This document shows positions 43,713-55,200 of a stretch of 64,000 bases of DNA, piece by piece. The DNA comes from Xanthomonas vesicatoria ATCC 35937 (GTDB taxonomy: Bacteria; Pseudomonadota; Gammaproteobacteria; Xanthomonadales; Xanthomonadaceae). Within the stretch, counting starts at the first letter, position 1; each line of letters opens with the position of its first letter. The translations under genes were made by a program, and so were the position numbers. Under the pieces are notes generated by a model. It was not told the DNA's origin, did not search any database, and saw only the letters and a list, made by a program, of their open reading frames with translations. The stretch is taken from contig NZ_CP018725.1 of the NCBI RefSeq assembly GCF_001908725.1, positions 3,038,001 to 3,102,000 of the forward strand, written 5' to 3'.

Positions 43713-44048
43713 GCAATTCCTTCAGAGCAGCGATCGACAATGATAGGTGACGCCGGTCCACGGGGTGCGCCACCGCCGGCCAGGTGATCTGGCGCGTCCT
43801 GCTGCTGCGGTGCATTGGCTCGATTGCAAGGTCGAGCCGCATCCGTTCTGGCGCTTGCAGGTCACCGGAAAACCGCACTGCGCCACCTCGCATCGACTTT
43901 CACGCCGCGCGGTGGTTGATGGCGTGCCTGCTTCCGTTGGCTGGGGACGCGTGGGGCTGCGTTGGGATGTGCCATTGGTTGGAGGGTGCGCAACCACGTG
44001 TGCGCCGTCCTCTGCGAGAGTGCGACGCACAGGTGGCTAGGCTTGCGA
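43713..44048. other. Intergenic region, no supported gene
   Basis: 336 bases between two minus-strand genes. Frames on both strands are short or Arg-rich. It may hold the remains of a gene lost between the lipoprotein and the 224-aa protein. No repeat or hairpin stands out. Confidence 0.4.
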
Positions 44049-44723
44049 TTACTTCTTTCGGTACACCCCACCGAAGGACACGTTCAATCCGCCGCATTCC
44101 AGGTTGTCGTCGGCCAGCAGCATGTCGCCCAGCAATTGCAGGCGTACCTTGCATGTGTCCTCGTTGACCTCGACGCGGTTGCCTTCTGGGTAGCCGCGCG
44201 CGGTGACCGAACCTATGTGCGGGCCGCCCGGCGCCTGTTCCGGGCTGGGATCGGCGCTGGGCCAATAAGCATCGCCATTGACGGTGATGCTGCCGTCGCC
44301 ATTGGTGGTCAACTGCAGGGTGTTGTCGCCGTCGTGCCAGTGGCCGTTCCACGCCTGCGGTGTGGGCGTGGCCGCGCTTGGTTGCACCTGCAGGCTGGAC
44401 TGTGCGACCCAACCGGCAGTGCCGCCTCCCTTGTTGGGATAGAGCACACAGACATACGCCTTGCGGCGCTGCGCCGTCAGGACGATATCGTTCCTGACCA
44501 CGTAGGCGCGCCCCTGGCATGCGGCCCCGCCCGTGTCCGGGCAGCCATCGGTGTCCTTGAGCAGGTACAGGCGCGGCGGGATGACCTTGCCGAGTGAGAA
44601 CGCCACCGGCGCGCTGGTGAACAATCCGTTGCGGCAGGTGGCATCGTCCTCGGCAGGCGCGGCGTGGACCAATGGCGAAATGCCCAACAGGGCAAGCATC
44701 CAGGCCTTAAGCATGGCAATCAC
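44049..44723 (-). CDS. Exported SH3-like protein, 224 aa (paralogue 1)
   Basis: Signal peptide MIAMLKAWMLALLGISPLVHA (start at 44723 or at the second Met, 44714). The mature part has an N-terminal beta-rich domain with paired Cys (CRNGLFTSAPVAFSLGKVIP, CPDTGG..CQGRAY) and an SH3b-like segment VLYPNKGGGTAGWVA. A Gly/Asn-rich lipocalin-like end follows with GHWHDGDNTLQLTTNGDG and a final NLECGGLNVSFGGVYRKK. Four to six Cys suggest disulfides. A close paralogue is at 46236. The role is unknown; inhibition of an incoming enzyme or immunity would fit an exported SH3-type protein in such a locus. Confidence 0.8.
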   Translation of the reverse strand: MIAMLKAWMLALLGISPLVHAAPAEDDATCRNGLFTSAPVAFSLGKVIPPRLYLLKDTDGCPDTGGAACQGRAYVVRNDIVLTAQRRKAYVCVLYPNKGGGTAGWVAQSSLQVQPSAATPTPQAWNGHWHDGDNTLQLTTNGDGSITVNGDAYWPSADPSPEQAPGGPHIGSVTARGYPEGNRVEVNEDTCKVRLQLLGDMLLADDNLECGGLNVSFGGVYRKK

Positions 44724-44990
44724 TCCAAATGTGGTGCAGTAGTCTGCGGCAAACCGGGCCGTCTTTCAGCAGGAAAGCGTCGCTACAGGCCACGCATGCC
44801 GCAGGCGCGCTGACCCACGTCCAGTTCTACGCCTGCGCGCAAGCGCAGGCCGCCGCGTGCGGTGCGGTGCAGTCGTTTGTGTCTTCGCCCCGCAGCCCAT
44901 GCTTGCGTCTGATTCACTCAGTGTCCGTGTATGAGCCCTCTTCACCTGGGGAGGGCGATGCTGCCGTCTCCAATCGAGAGGGAGTGAAGC

Positions 44991-45611
44991 ATGAAACAGT
45001 CACTGTTGGTCCTGTCCATCGTCGCGGCGCTGGCGCTCGCTGGCTGCAAGCCGGATGCCGACAAGGAGGCCGCAGCGCCTGCCGCGTCCACCGAGCCGAC
45101 GCCGACCGGTGGCGCGGCGACCCCGACCACACCGCCTGTCGGTCAAGCCAGCCCGGCGCCGGAAGGCGCGGCGCGCGCGAGTTCCGGAGACGACATCGCC
45201 CTGGGCCTGCTCGGGGCGGTGAACAACCACGAGATCGCCGCAGCGAAGCAGGCGCAGGACAAGAAGGTCACCGGCGCGGTGCTGGAGTACGCGAAGATGA
45301 TGGAGAAAGAGCACACCGAGAACCTGGAAAAGACCAAGGTGCTGGGGACGCTGGCCGAAACACCGGACGTCAAGAAGCTGGAGAGCAAGGGCGAGCAGGA
45401 CCTGTCCACGCTGGGGCAGAAGTCCGGCAAGGACTACGCTGCGGCCTACATCGACGCAATGATCGCCGGGCACAAGGATGCGCTGCAGCTGATCGAGACG
45501 CAGATGATGACGGTGGCGTCGACCGAGCCGGTCAAGCAGCATCTGACCGAGACCAAGACGCACGTCGAGCAGCACCTGGCGAAGGCGGAAGAGATCAAGA
45601 AGGCGATGTAA
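44991..45611 (+). CDS. DUF4142 lipoprotein, 206 aa
   Basis: Lipoprotein signal LSIVAALALAGC with Cys at +1, then a Pro/Thr/Ala linker. Residues 65-206 form one DUF4142 helical bundle: NNHEIAAAKQAQDKKVTGAV, LEYAKMMEKEHTENLEKTKV, then YAAAYIDAMIAGHKDALQLI. DUF4142 is a ferritin-like four-helix bundle found in exported proteins, often stress-induced. The helices carry the usual His (KEHTENL, AGHKDAL) but I do not claim a metal site. It is on the plus strand between the two minus-strand paralogues. Confidence 0.9.
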   Translation: MKQSLLVLSIVAALALAGCKPDADKEAAAPAASTEPTPTGGAATPTTPPVGQASPAPEGAARASSGDDIALGLLGAVNNHEIAAAKQAQDKKVTGAVLEYAKMMEKEHTENLEKTKVLGTLAETPDVKKLESKGEQDLSTLGQKSGKDYAAAYIDAMIAGHKDALQLIETQMMTVASTEPVKQHLTETKTHVEQHLAKAEEIKKAM

Positions 45612-45686
45612 GCGCAGGCGTGGCAGATCGCCGGTCTGCCACGCCTGGTCTGCAAGCGACCAGTGAGCGACGACGACGTTTTCGAA

Positions 45687-45986
45687 TTAGAGACCTGGAA
45701 GGGGAATCAGGGAAAAAGCGATTCCTCCCACAACTGCCAACAGCGCCAGCACGCTAAGAATTATCGAATACAGAAGCCTGGAAAAAGTGGGGCGACGCTG
45801 AATGACCCGCAGAATGGCGATCGGAACTAATGCATAGACAGCACAAAGGGTAATGAAATACCAGTTGATCTGATAGGACGAGCCCCTGCCCAGCGCATTT
45901 CCGGTTTGAAACAAGGCCACGCCACCAATAAGCGACAGGAAAGAGCGGACCGCAAACGCATTACTGGTTCTTGTTTGAATGCTCAT
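45687..45986 (-). CDS. Small membrane protein, 99 aa
   Basis: Three membrane segments are visible: FLSLIGGVALFQTGNAL, NWYFITLCAVYALVPIAIL and LLYSIILSVLALLAVVGGIAF. GC is lower than average, suggesting acquisition. The family is unknown. It is preceded by ordinary intergenic sequence, with no strong operon link. Confidence 0.65.
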   Translation of the reverse strand: MSIQTRTSNAFAVRSFLSLIGGVALFQTGNALGRGSSYQINWYFITLCAVYALVPIAILRVIQRRPTFSRLLYSIILSVLALLAVVGGIAFSLIPLPGL

Positions 45987-46235
45987 ATCCTCACATCGCT
46001 ACGATCTGGAATGTTGTCCAAGCTGGGTACTCTCTATCCATGTGCTCTCATCTTACGCATCCATTGAATGTGATCGCGTCTGAAAACTTTCCGATAGGTC
46101 GAATGGGGGATAGCGCGCCCGACTTCCTCCGCGATGCGGCCACGTGATCGGTCTGCTTGTTGATCACCGATGCGACACATCAGTTGTCCAGTTCCAGGTG
46201 TCTTCTCTGCAGGAGTGCGCCCGACAGGCACGCTC

Positions 46236-46913
46236 CTAGCGCTTCCTTCGATACACCCCACCAAAACTCACGTTCGCGCCGCCGCATTGCAGGTTGTCCG
46301 CCACGATCAACAGGTCGCCCAGCAAGTGCAGGCGCACCGTGCAGTCGTCTTCGCTGATGTCCAGGCGGTTGCCGTCCGGCATGCTGCGTGCGGTGACCGC
46401 ACCGATGTGCGGCCCGCCAGGGACCTGTTCGGGACTAGGGTTGGCGCTGGGCCAATAAGCATCGCCATTGACGGTGATGCTTCCGTCGCCATTAGCGGTC
46501 AACTGCAGGGTGTTGTCGCCGTCATGCCAGTTGCCGTCCCACGCAAGTGTGGGAGGTATGGCAGGGCTGACGACCGGCTGCAGGCTGCGCTCGGCGACCC
46601 ACCCGGCACTGCCGCCCACCTTGTTGGGGTAGAACGCGCAGGCATAGTCGTTACGGCGCTGGGCCAGCACCACCACATCGCCCTTTAGCACGTAGCTGCG
46701 TTGCCGGCATTCCGCCTCGCCCTTGTGGGGACAACCATCGCTGTCGTTAAGCAGGTACAGACGTGGCACCACAACCTTGGCGAGTGAAAACGCGGAGGGG
46801 CTGCTGGTAAACATGCCGTTGCGGCACACCGCCGCGTCGTCATCGCTCGGCGCGGCGTGCGCGCCCGAGACAGCTAACAGGATCAGGAACCAGGCCTTGT
46901 GCATCGTGATCAC
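46236..46913 (-). CDS. Exported SH3-like protein, 225 aa (paralogue 2)
   Basis: Paralogue of the gene at 44049, with the same architecture. Signal peptide MITMHKAWFLILLAVSGAHA; CRNGMFTSSPSAFSLAKVVV; YPNKVGGSAGWVAERSLQP; then WHDGDNTLQLTANGDGSITV, VNGDAYWPSANPSPEQ and GGANVSFGGVYRRKR. The last half is much more similar between the copies (mostly identical from DGDNTLQL onward) than the middle. This mosaic suggests duplication followed by divergence or gene conversion. Length and Cys pattern are conserved. Confidence 0.8.
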   Translation of the reverse strand: MITMHKAWFLILLAVSGAHAAPSDDDAAVCRNGMFTSSPSAFSLAKVVVPRLYLLNDSDGCPHKGEAECRQRSYVLKGDVVVLAQRRNDYACAFYPNKVGGSAGWVAERSLQPVVSPAIPPTLAWDGNWHDGDNTLQLTANGDGSITVNGDAYWPSANPSPEQVPGGPHIGAVTARSMPDGNRLDISEDDCTVRLHLLGDLLIVADNLQCGGANVSFGGVYRRKR

Positions 46914-47300
46914 TCCACAGGTAGAAGATTAGTTTGGCCTAACGAGGGCGTGCGTTGTATATGGTGTGCTCGTGCTCAAGATGACGATGTAGTTGACAGC
47001 AATCCGGCCGATCTGCGCCGCAGTGTGGCAACACGCCGGCGACCTGCCATATGACTAGCGCAAACTGCCTACGCGACGGGCTCATGAACCCCCACGCATG
47101 GAGGAGCGTGCGATGCGGGTGTGGACGTTGGCCGACCAGCGCTGCGATGCGCCTGGAGCGCAGCATCGGCGGGTGCGACAGCCAAGACCGAGGCATCGCC
47201 GATGATGGCTCGGTAGCTTTGGATTGCATGACAACCGGTAACACCAGACTCGCCGTGAGTGTTCGATTACCCTGCACACGACCTTGCCAACTGGACACGC
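46914..47300. other. Intergenic region, no supported gene
   Basis: 387 bases between the second paralogue and the gene at 47301. It must hold the promoters of both divergent genes. No repeated or palindromic element was noticed. Confidence 0.4.
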
Positions 47301-47735
47301 ATGACCACCGATAGCACGTGCGCGATGGCGCGGCGTCAGATCCAGGAGCTGCATAACCGGCCCGACGACGACGCGGTGCTGCGGCTGGTTCTTGAGGGGA
47401 TGATCGAAGCCGAACCGGAGTATTTCCCGGACCACGCGAGCTATGAAGCGATGGTGCATCTGGAGGCCTGCACGCTTTGCCAGGTATGGCACACCACTTG
47501 GTTAGATATGCAGTCTCCCGCGCGCGTGGCGCAGCGCGAACGTCTGGGGAGATATTGCTGCATCCACATGTTTGATGCGGTTACAGGTCTCGAGCCGGAG
47601 GTGCGTTTTTCATTCGAGCTGTTCCGGGGCGACCCGTGTTGGTCGATCAATGCACAACCGGTGTTTGCACGCTTCTGTCCGTGGTGCGCACGTGAGCTTC
47701 CACAGCACGCATTCGAGCAGGACAACCCGCTTTAA
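47301..47735 (+). CDS. DUF6980-like protein, 144 aa
   Basis: The ATG at 47301 gives MTTDSTCAMARRQIQELHNR, with a soluble N-terminal helical region and a C-terminal zinc-knuckle-like block: YCCIHMFDAVTGLEP, then GDPCWSINAQPVFARFCPWCARELP. The CC..M opening and FCPWC..ELP ending match what I remember of DUF6980, small proteins with a possible structural metal. There is no signal peptide, so cytoplasmic. The function is unknown. It lies on the opposite strand to its neighbours. Confidence 0.7.
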   Translation: MTTDSTCAMARRQIQELHNRPDDDAVLRLVLEGMIEAEPEYFPDHASYEAMVHLEACTLCQVWHTTWLDMQSPARVAQRERLGRYCCIHMFDAVTGLEPEVRFSFELFRGDPCWSINAQPVFARFCPWCARELPQHAFEQDNPL

Positions 47736-47832
47736 ATCCATTCACCTTTAGACCACAAGGCTCCGAGACAGCCTGAGCAGCAGGCTTCAAGAATGAGCTA
47801 GAGATGGCGACGCGTCTGTACCTATAGCTGCC

Positions 47833-48722
47833 TTAGCGGCAACGATCAAACGTCCTGACCCGTGCCTGCTCGGCAATGATCAGGCGCGACTCCATCTCGC
47901 TCAGCGTGAAGACGGCAGGTACTTCCGTGTGGGGCGCCTTCGCCGATGTCGTGATCACCCGCCAAGTCCAGGGCGTGCGCGCCAGCAAGGAGACCGCCGC
48001 GGGCCACAGCGCCTCGCCTTTGCCGGTCATCGTGTTCGCCTCAATGTGGATGGCGTACTCGGGGTCGGCCGCATCCGGATCGCCACACGCGCTACCGGCG
48101 GTGACCCAGGTTCCCAGCAGAGGGGCCGGGAAGTTGGCCATCGATGTGTTGCGTTCATAACGCTCGCCCTGTGCGACACGCGTTAACGTGCCGCGCTTCC
48201 AGCTATAGGCCCAAGTGTAGCGCCCTGGTGCCGGGCAGTGCTCGGATCCATCTGCATTGCGCTGTTCCCGTTTGCAGATGGGCGACTGCTTCTGCACGAC
48301 GAAGACGACCTCGACGCGCTTGCCTTGGAGGCTAAGGCTTATCACTTCGCCTGGAATCTGCTCATTCGCATCCGGCGTATAGCCGGTCTTGCGCGCCCTG
48401 GTTTCCCAATCGTCCATGGGAGCGCCGAGCGTTTGTGTCTTTCTGGGAATCAGTTTGCTGGGAACGGTAATGCCATTCGGGCAGTCGGCTGTGGACCCGG
48501 AGCAATACGACGAGCCGAGATAGACGATCTCATCGACACCGTCCTGATCCAGATCGACCACCTGCAGGAAGCCTACGTAGTCTTCCTTGACGATGTCATC
48601 GTTGACACTGAAGTCTTGCCAAAGCGTGGCGATCTCGTGAGCGCGCCTTGAATCCAGCTTCGGCTCTTTGCGTGTGCAACCATGGCAACGATCAGCAGTG
48701 CCATCGCGAAGCAGATCCGCAT
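47833..48722 (-). pseudogene. Exported protein broken by a 1-base frameshift
   Basis: ATG 48722 with AAGGAG upstream opens a signal peptide, MRICFAMALLIVAMVAHA. That frame ends soon after (48573). In the next frame the sequence continues without a start codon as KEPKLDSRRAHEIATLWQDF, then VGFLQVVDLDQDGVDEIVYL, and runs to the stop at 47833. Joining the frames near 48667-48669 (coding GCAAAGAG; one extra A would give GCA AAA GAG) restores one protein of about 296 residues. It has a calcium-like DLDQDGVDE repeat and a C-terminal WRVITTSAKAPHTEV domain. So this is a recent frameshift or a sequencing error. Confidence 0.7.
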
Positions 48723-49116
48723 CCTTGCTCTCCTTAGCAGGGTTGGCGTGCAGCTTACCGCAGCAGCGTGAAGGTTAGGACCGTCATTCGAACCAGGTGC
48801 CGCAACCAGGCATGTCGATATCGGCACAGCCGCGCTTGTTTGATTTTCGTCAATTCCACCGACACATGAAATTCGCAGTGGGAGTGTTTGACTGCATGGG
48901 TCAAGAATCGTCGCGGAGTTGCGCATGAGTGCAGTCACAAGTAGCAGGGTCGGTCGGGTGTCGAGCTGGCAGAAGGCAGGGCGGCAGGGATCGGTCCACG
49001 CAGGTGTTGGGCTGGCGCTCCGTCGGCGGGAGGCCGCGATGCAGCTGCACGACGCGCGCGGCATGGCTTCCATCGTTACGGTGCGTTCGCGCACCGTTAC
49101 CCGCTGAGGAGGCGCC
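48723..49116. other. Intergenic region upstream of glgE operon
   Basis: 394 bases with no supported gene. A short plus-strand frame (48919-49107) is Arg/Ser-rich and unlikely to be coding. It must carry the promoter of the glgE operon. GAGG at 49106-49109, spaced 7 bases from ATG 49117, is the ribosome site. Confidence 0.45.
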
Positions 49117-52100
49117 ATGCGGATCTGTGTTCTCAATGATGCGTCGTCGTCTGCCGACCTGGAGCAACGCTGCGCTGCAGCCCGTGAGGCAGGCTGCGAC
49201 TATGTGGTGATGGCGGCGCCATTTGCGCGCGATGCGGAGGGACGCCTGATCGAGCCGGCGGCCGAGACCGGTGCGCAAGATAGCCGTCTGCGTGAGGCGG
49301 CGCAGGCCGCGGACCGTGCAGGCGTCAAGCTACTGATCGACGTGCGTCTGGATGAAGTCGGCGGCGCCAGCGCTGTGGTGCGCGACAACCCGCAGTGGTT
49401 CCGCGCACGCAGCACGGCGGTGCCGGACCCGCGCCAGCCGCGTGCCACGCCGGAGGTGGCCGAGGCACGCTTTACCTATGCGCAGGAAGGTGCGGCGCTG
49501 GTGGAGTGGTGGAGCGCGCGCCTGCTGGAGTGGGTCGGGCAGGGCGTCGGCGGCTTCCGACTGTTGCAGCCTCAGCAGGTACCGGCCCAACGCTGGCGTG
49601 AATTGATTGCGCGCGTGCATGCGCAGGCGCCGGAGGTGGTGTTTGCGGCGTGGACGCCGGGGCTGGGCCTGGAAGCCTTGCAGCAATTGTCCGGTGCCGG
49701 CTTCGATGCGGCGTTTTCCTCATTGACCTGGTGGGACGGGCGCGGCAGCTGGTTCTTCGACGAAGACACGGCGCTCCGTGCATTGGCGTCGCAGGTCATT
49801 GCGGTGCTCGATGCGCCCGACGGCAAGCGTGCGGCTTCGCCCGAACAGCACTGGCAACTGGCGCGGGCGCTGGGCGGTTCCTGGTTGCTGGACGATGCGC
49901 ATTTGTCCGCCTTACCCCAGTCGATTCGCGCGCCCGACGGCATGCCGCCCAGCAATGCCGGTCTGCGGCTGCGCCCGCTGCTACGCGAGTCCACCGGACT
50001 GACCGCGGTTGCGGTGGAGCCGCTGGGTGGTTTGCCGTCCTTGTTATTGATCAACGGCGACACGCGGCATGTGGTGCCGGTGCCGGCATCGGATCTGTTG
50101 CGGTTGCTGGGCGATGCCGAGGCGCTGGTGGCCGAAGATGGCCGCAGCTTGTCCGGCGCAACGCTGGACGCCCTGGAGCCGGGCGAGGTGCGCGTGTACC
50201 GCAGCGTGCCGGCGCGCCATGTATTGGCAGTGCCGCGCATGCGCCCACGTGCGCAGACGGCGGCTACCTGGCCACGGGTGTGCATCGAATCGGTGACGCC
50301 TTCTGTCGATAACGGCCGTTTCCCGGTCAAGCGCACCGTCGGCGACCGCATCTGTGTGGAAGCCGATGCCTTCTGCGACGGGCACGACCGCATCGCGGTG
50401 GCAGTGCTGTGGCGGCCTGCCGATGCCAAGACCTGGTCCAGCGCACCGATGCGTGCGCTGGGCAATGACCGCTGGCGCGCAGAGTTTCCGCTGGAGCGCA
50501 TCGGCACCTACGAATTCCGCGTGGAAGGTTGGCGCGATGTGTTTGCCACCTTGCATGCGGATCTGGAAAAGAAACGTGCCGCCAATACCGTACTGCCGGT
50601 GGACGTGCAGGAAGTGGTGGCCGTGGTGCAGGCCGCGCATGCGCGCAGCACCGGCACGTTGGCCGAGCGTCTGCAGGGCATTCTCACCCGCATCGGTGCA
50701 CAGAGCGAACCGTTGCAACAGCTGGCCATCGTGCTGGAGCCGGACACCGCGCAGGCAATGGCACTGGCCGACGACAAGCCGTTCCGCTCCGAGACCCCAG
50801 TGACTTACCGGGTGGAATCGGAACGCCGCGCGGCGCACTTTGCCAGCTGGTACGAACTGTTCCCGCGTTCGCAGAGCGGCGATGTGAGCCGGCACGGCAC
50901 CTTCGACGATGTGATTGGGCGGCTGGCGCACATCCGCGCGATGAACTTCGATGTGTTGTACATGCCGCCGATCCATCCCATCGGGGCGAAAAACCGCAAG
51001 GGTCGCAACAACTCGGTGACTGCCGTCGATGGCGAACCGGGTAGCCCGTATGCGATCGGTGCCACCGATGGCGGCCACACCGAAGTGCATGCCGAGCTGG
51101 GTGGGTTGGACGGTTTCCGTCGCTTGATCCAGGCGGCGCGTGCGCATGGCCTGGAGGTGGCGCTGGATTTCGCGATCCAGTGCGCGCCAGACCACCCGTG
51201 GCTGCGCGATCACAAGGACTGGTTCACCTGGCGCGCGGATGGTTCCATTCCGTATGCGGAGAATCCGCCGAAGAAATACCAGGACATCGTCAACGTCGAT
51301 TTCTACGCCAGCGGCGCGGTGCCCGACCTGTGGAACACACTGCGCGATGCGGTGTTGTTCTGGGTCAACGAAGGTATCACCCTGTTTCGGGTGGACAACC
51401 CGCACACCAAGCCGTTCCCGTTCTGGGAGTGGTTGATTGCCGATGTGCGCGGGCGCCGCCCGGACGTGGTGTTCCTGTCCGAAGCCTTTACTCGGCCGAA
51501 GATGATGTATCGCCTGGCCAAATGCGGCTTCTCGCAGTCGTATACGTATTTCACCTGGCGCAACCACAAGCACGAGTTGCAGGAGTACGTGCAGGAATTG
51601 AACGAAGGTGTGCCGCGCGAGTGCTTCCGCCCGCACTTCTTCGTCAATACGCCGGACATCAATCCGCTGTTCCTGCAGACAAGCGGGCGCAATGGGCATT
51701 TGATTCGCGCTGCGTTGGCCACGACGCTGTCGGGCCTCTGGGGCATGTACCAGGGCTTTGAACTATGCGAAGCCACGCCGCTGGCACCGGGCAAGGAAGA
51801 GTATCTGGACTCGGAGAAATTCCAGCTGCGTTCCTGGCCTGAGCGCGCGCCCGGCGACATCGTCGACGAGATCACCCGCTTCAATCAGCTGCGGCGCATG
51901 CACCCCGAGCTGCAGTCACATCTGGGGACGCGCTTCTACCAGGCGCATAACGACCAGGTGCTGTACTTCGGCAAGTTCCTGGATGCCGGGTATCTGTCGC
52001 GCAGCCGCAGCATGGTGCTGGTGGCAGTCAACCTGGACCCGCATGCCGGCCAGGATGCGGATATCGAAATCCCGGTGTGGGAGTTGGGCCTGCCCGATCA

Positions 52101-52230
52101 CGCCACCGTTGCCGTGGAAGATCTGTGGGATGGGCACCGCTTCGAGTGGCAAGGCAAATACCAGCACATCCGTGTAGAGGCAACGCGACCGTTCGCGTTA
52201 TGGCGCATCCGCGCAGGAGAGGTCGCATGA
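49117..52230 (+). CDS. glgE: Alpha-1,4-glucan:maltose-1-phosphate maltosyltransferase
   Basis: Extends linear alpha-1,4-glucan with maltose 1-phosphate. At 1037 residues it is longer than actinobacterial GlgE (about 700): residues 1-370 look like a partial GH13-type barrel ([34 protein letters not shown]) fused in front. The GlgE part has the N and S domains ([20 protein letters not shown]), the barrel [20 protein letters not shown], the Asp nucleophile in [17 protein letters not shown] and the Glu in [14 protein letters not shown]. It ends [21 protein letters not shown], and its stop overlaps treS (ATGA). GlgE consumes what the downstream TreS-maltokinase fusion makes. Confidence 0.95.
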   Translation: MRICVLNDASSSADLEQRCAAAREAGCDYVVMAAPFARDAEGRLIEPAAETGAQDSRLREAAQAADRAGVKLLIDVRLDEVGGASAVVRDNPQWFRARSTAVPDPRQPRATPEVAEARFTYAQEGAALVEWWSARLLEWVGQGVGGFRLLQPQQVPAQRWRELIARVHAQAPEVVFAAWTPGLGLEALQQLSGAGFDAAFSSLTWWDGRGSWFFDEDTALRALASQVIAVLDAPDGKRAASPEQHWQLARALGGSWLLDDAHLSALPQSIRAPDGMPPSNAGLRLRPLLRESTGLTAVAVEPLGGLPSLLLINGDTRHVVPVPASDLLRLLGDAEALVAEDGRSLSGATLDALEPGEVRVYRSVPARHVLAVPRMRPRAQTAATWPRVCIESVTPSVDNGRFPVKRTVGDRICVEADAFCDGHDRIAVAVLWRPADAKTWSSAPMRALGNDRWRAEFPLERIGTYEFRVEGWRDVFATLHADLEKKRAANTVLPVDVQEVVAVVQAAHARSTGTLAERLQGILTRIGAQSEPLQQLAIVLEPDTAQAMALADDKPFRSETPVTYRVESERRAAHFASWYELFPRSQSGDVSRHGTFDDVIGRLAHIRAMNFDVLYMPPIHPIGAKNRKGRNNSVTAVDGEPGSPYAIGATDGGHTEVHAELGGLDGFRRLIQAARAHGLEVALDFAIQCAPDHPWLRDHKDWFTWRADGSIPYAENPPKKYQDIVNVDFYASGAVPDLWNTLRDAVLFWVNEGITLFRVDNPHTKPFPFWEWLIADVRGRRPDVVFLSEAFTRPKMMYRLAKCGFSQSYTYFTWRNHKHELQEYVQELNEGVPRECFRPHFFVNTPDINPLFLQTSGRNGHLIRAALATTLSGLWGMYQGFELCEATPLAPGKEEYLDSEKFQLRSWPERAPGDIVDEITRFNQLRRMHPELQSHLGTRFYQAHNDQVLYFGKFLDAGYLSRSRSMVLVAVNLDPHAGQDADIEIPVWELGLPDHATVAVEDLWDGHRFEWQGKYQHIRVEATRPFALWRIRAGEVA

Positions 52231-55200
52231 ATGCAGTTCCCGCTTTACAGGCCGACGCAGAACAGTCGGCAGTTGTCGCCGACCAGCTGTGGTACAAGGA
52301 CGCCATCATCTATCAGGTGCACGTCAAGTCGTTCTTCGACTCCAACGACGATGGCATCGGCGATTTTCCGGGGTTGATCTCCAAGCTGGACTACATTGCC
52401 GAACTGGGCGTGGACACCATCTGGTTGCTGCCGTTCTACCCCAGCCCGCGCCGCGATGATGGCTACGACATCGCCGAATACATGGCGGTGCATCCAGACT
52501 ACGGCACCATCGCCGACTTCGAGCAGCTGGTGGCGCAGGCGCATGCGCGCGGCATCCGCATCGTCACCGAGTTGGTGATCAACCATACCTCCGACCAGCA
52601 CCCGTGGTTTCAGCGCGCCCGCAACGCGCCGGCCGGCTCGCCGGAGCGCGACTTCTACGTGTGGTCGGATACCGATCAGGAATACGAAGGCACGCGCATC
52701 ATTTTTTGCGATACCGAAAAGTCCAACTGGACCTGGGACCCGGTGGCCGGGCAGTACTTCTGGCATCGGTTCTATTCGCACCAGCCGGACCTGAATTTCG
52801 ACAACCCCGCCGTGCTGGAAGCGGTACTGGAAGTGATGCGCTTCTGGCTGGATCGTGGCGTGGACGGGCTGCGTCTGGACGCGGTGCCGTACCTGATCGA
52901 GCGCTCCGGTACCTCCAACGAGAATCTGCCCGAGACCCACGCCATCCTGCGCAAGATCCGCGCCACGTTGGATGCCGAATACCCGGACCGCATGCTGCTG
53001 GCCGAGGCCAACATGTGGCCGGAAGACACCCAGCAGTACTTCGGCCAGAACGCCGACGAATGCCATATGGCATTCCACTTCCCGCTGATGCCGCGCATGT
53101 ACATGGCGATCGCGCGCGAAGACCGCTTCCCCATCACCGACATCATGCGGCAAACCCCGGAGATTCCGGAGAGCTGCCAATGGGCGATTTTCCTGCGTAA
53201 CCACGACGAGTTGACGCTGGAAATGGTCACTGATTCGGAGCGCGATTATCTGTGGCAGACCTACGCCTCCGATCGTCGCGCGCGCATCAATCTGGGTATC
53301 CGTCGCCGCCTGGCGCCGCTGCTGGAGCGCGACCGCCGCCGTATCGAGTTGATGACCTCGTTGCTGCTGACCATGCCGGGTACGCCAGTGCTGTACTACG
53401 GCGATGAGATCGGTATGGGCGACAACATCCATCTGGGCGACCGCGATGGTGTGCGTACTCCGATGCAGTGGTCGATCGATCGCAATGGCGGTTTCTCGCG
53501 CGCCGATCCCGCGCAACTGGTGCTGCCGCCCGTGATGGACCCGCTATACGGCTTTCAGGCGGTCAATGTGGAAGCGCAGATCCGCGACCAGCATTCGCTG
53601 CTGACCTGGACCCGCCGCGTGCTCAGCGTCCGCAAGCGCTACCAGGCCTTCGGCCGCGGCACGCTGCGCTTCTTGTACCCGGGCAATCGCCGCATGCTGG
53701 CGTACCTGCGCTGCTATCAGGACGAAACGGTGCTATGCGTGGCCAACCTGTCGCACACGTTACAGGCGGTGGAGCTGGATCTGTCCGAGTTCGAAGGCCG
53801 GGTGCCGGTGGACATCATCGGCGGCGGCAGCTTCCCGCCGATTGGCCGGTTGACTTACTTGCTCACGGTGCCGCCATTCGGTTTCTACGCGTTCCAACTG
53901 GTCAGCGAAGGCACCTTGCCGGACTGGCACGTGCCCAGCCCGGTGCCACTGCCGGACTACCGCACGCTGGTGCTGCGCAGCGACACCGACGAAAGCAACG
54001 CACTGCTGCCGCATCTGCCCACCCTGGAGGGTGAAATCCTGCCGGCATGGCTATCGGCACGGCGCTGGTTCTCGTCCAAGGATCAGGCACTGCGCAATGT
54101 GCGCATCTCGCGCCGCACACCCCTGCCGGGCGATGAGCCAATGAGCCTGCTGGAACTGGATGTGGAGCTGGAAGACGGCCACCACGCCTCGTACATGCTG
54201 CCGATCGGCATCGTGTGGGAACGCGACCAGCCCAGCACCCTGGCCGAACAGCTGGCCCTGGCGCGGGTGCGGCAGGGGCGCGAGGTGGGCTACCTCACCG
54301 ACGCGTTCGCGCTGAAGCCGATGGTGCGCGGGGTGATCGATGCGTTGCGCACCGATGCGACGCTGGACTTCTGCGATGGTGACGATGCCTCGCAGCAGGG
54401 CCAGGTGCGATTCGAAGCGACGCCGGCGCTGGCCAAGCTGGAGATCCCGGCCGATCCGGACATCCGCTGGCTGTCGGCCGAACAAAGCAACAGCTCGCTG
54501 GTGGTCGCCGACAAGGCGGTGTTCAAGCTGCTGCGGCATGTGGCGATCGGTGCGAACCCGGAAATTGAAATCGGCCGCCGCCTGACCGAGCTGGGCTACG
54601 CCAATGCGGCGCCGCTGCTGGGCAGCGTCAGCCGCGTCGACGGGCAGGGCACCATCACCACCATTGCGCTGTTGCAGGGCTTTATCCGCAATCAGGGCGA
54701 CGCTTGGCGCTGGACGCTGGATCATCTGGCGCGCAGTTTCGACGAATACGCCACCGCACAGACCGACGAGTCGCGCGCTGAAGCCGTTGCCGGCTACGAC
54801 GCGTTCGCCGCGGTGGTCGGCAAGCGCCTGGCGGAGTTGCACGAAGTGCTGTCGCGGCAGACAGACGATGCGGACTTCGCACCGCAGCGGATCGATCTGC
54901 CTACGGCCAACGATGTCGTGGCTGGTGTGGCGCGGCAGGTGGAGGAGATGTGGGAGCTGGTGCAAACGCGCTTGTCCGGCAGCGAAGACGCGGCCGAGCG
55001 CGAGGTACTGGAAGCGGTGCTCGCCGAACGCCCGCAGCTGGACAGCTTGCTGGCCAAGGCGCCAAGCGCACTGGCCGATTCGCTGCTGACCCGCGTACAT
55101 GGCGACTTCCACCTGGGCCAGATCCTGGTGGCGTTCGACGATGTAGTGCTGATCGACTTCGAAGGCGAGCCGGCCAAGCCGCTGGCCGAACGTCGCGCCA

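Noticed and set aside
42931..43893. 320-residue minus-strand frame overlapping the lipoprotein
   Set aside because: It is the lipoprotein gene read in another frame; only the lipoprotein frame has a lipobox.
48919..49107. 62-residue frame before glgE
   Set aside because: Ser/Arg-rich, no convincing start signal, no conserved feature.
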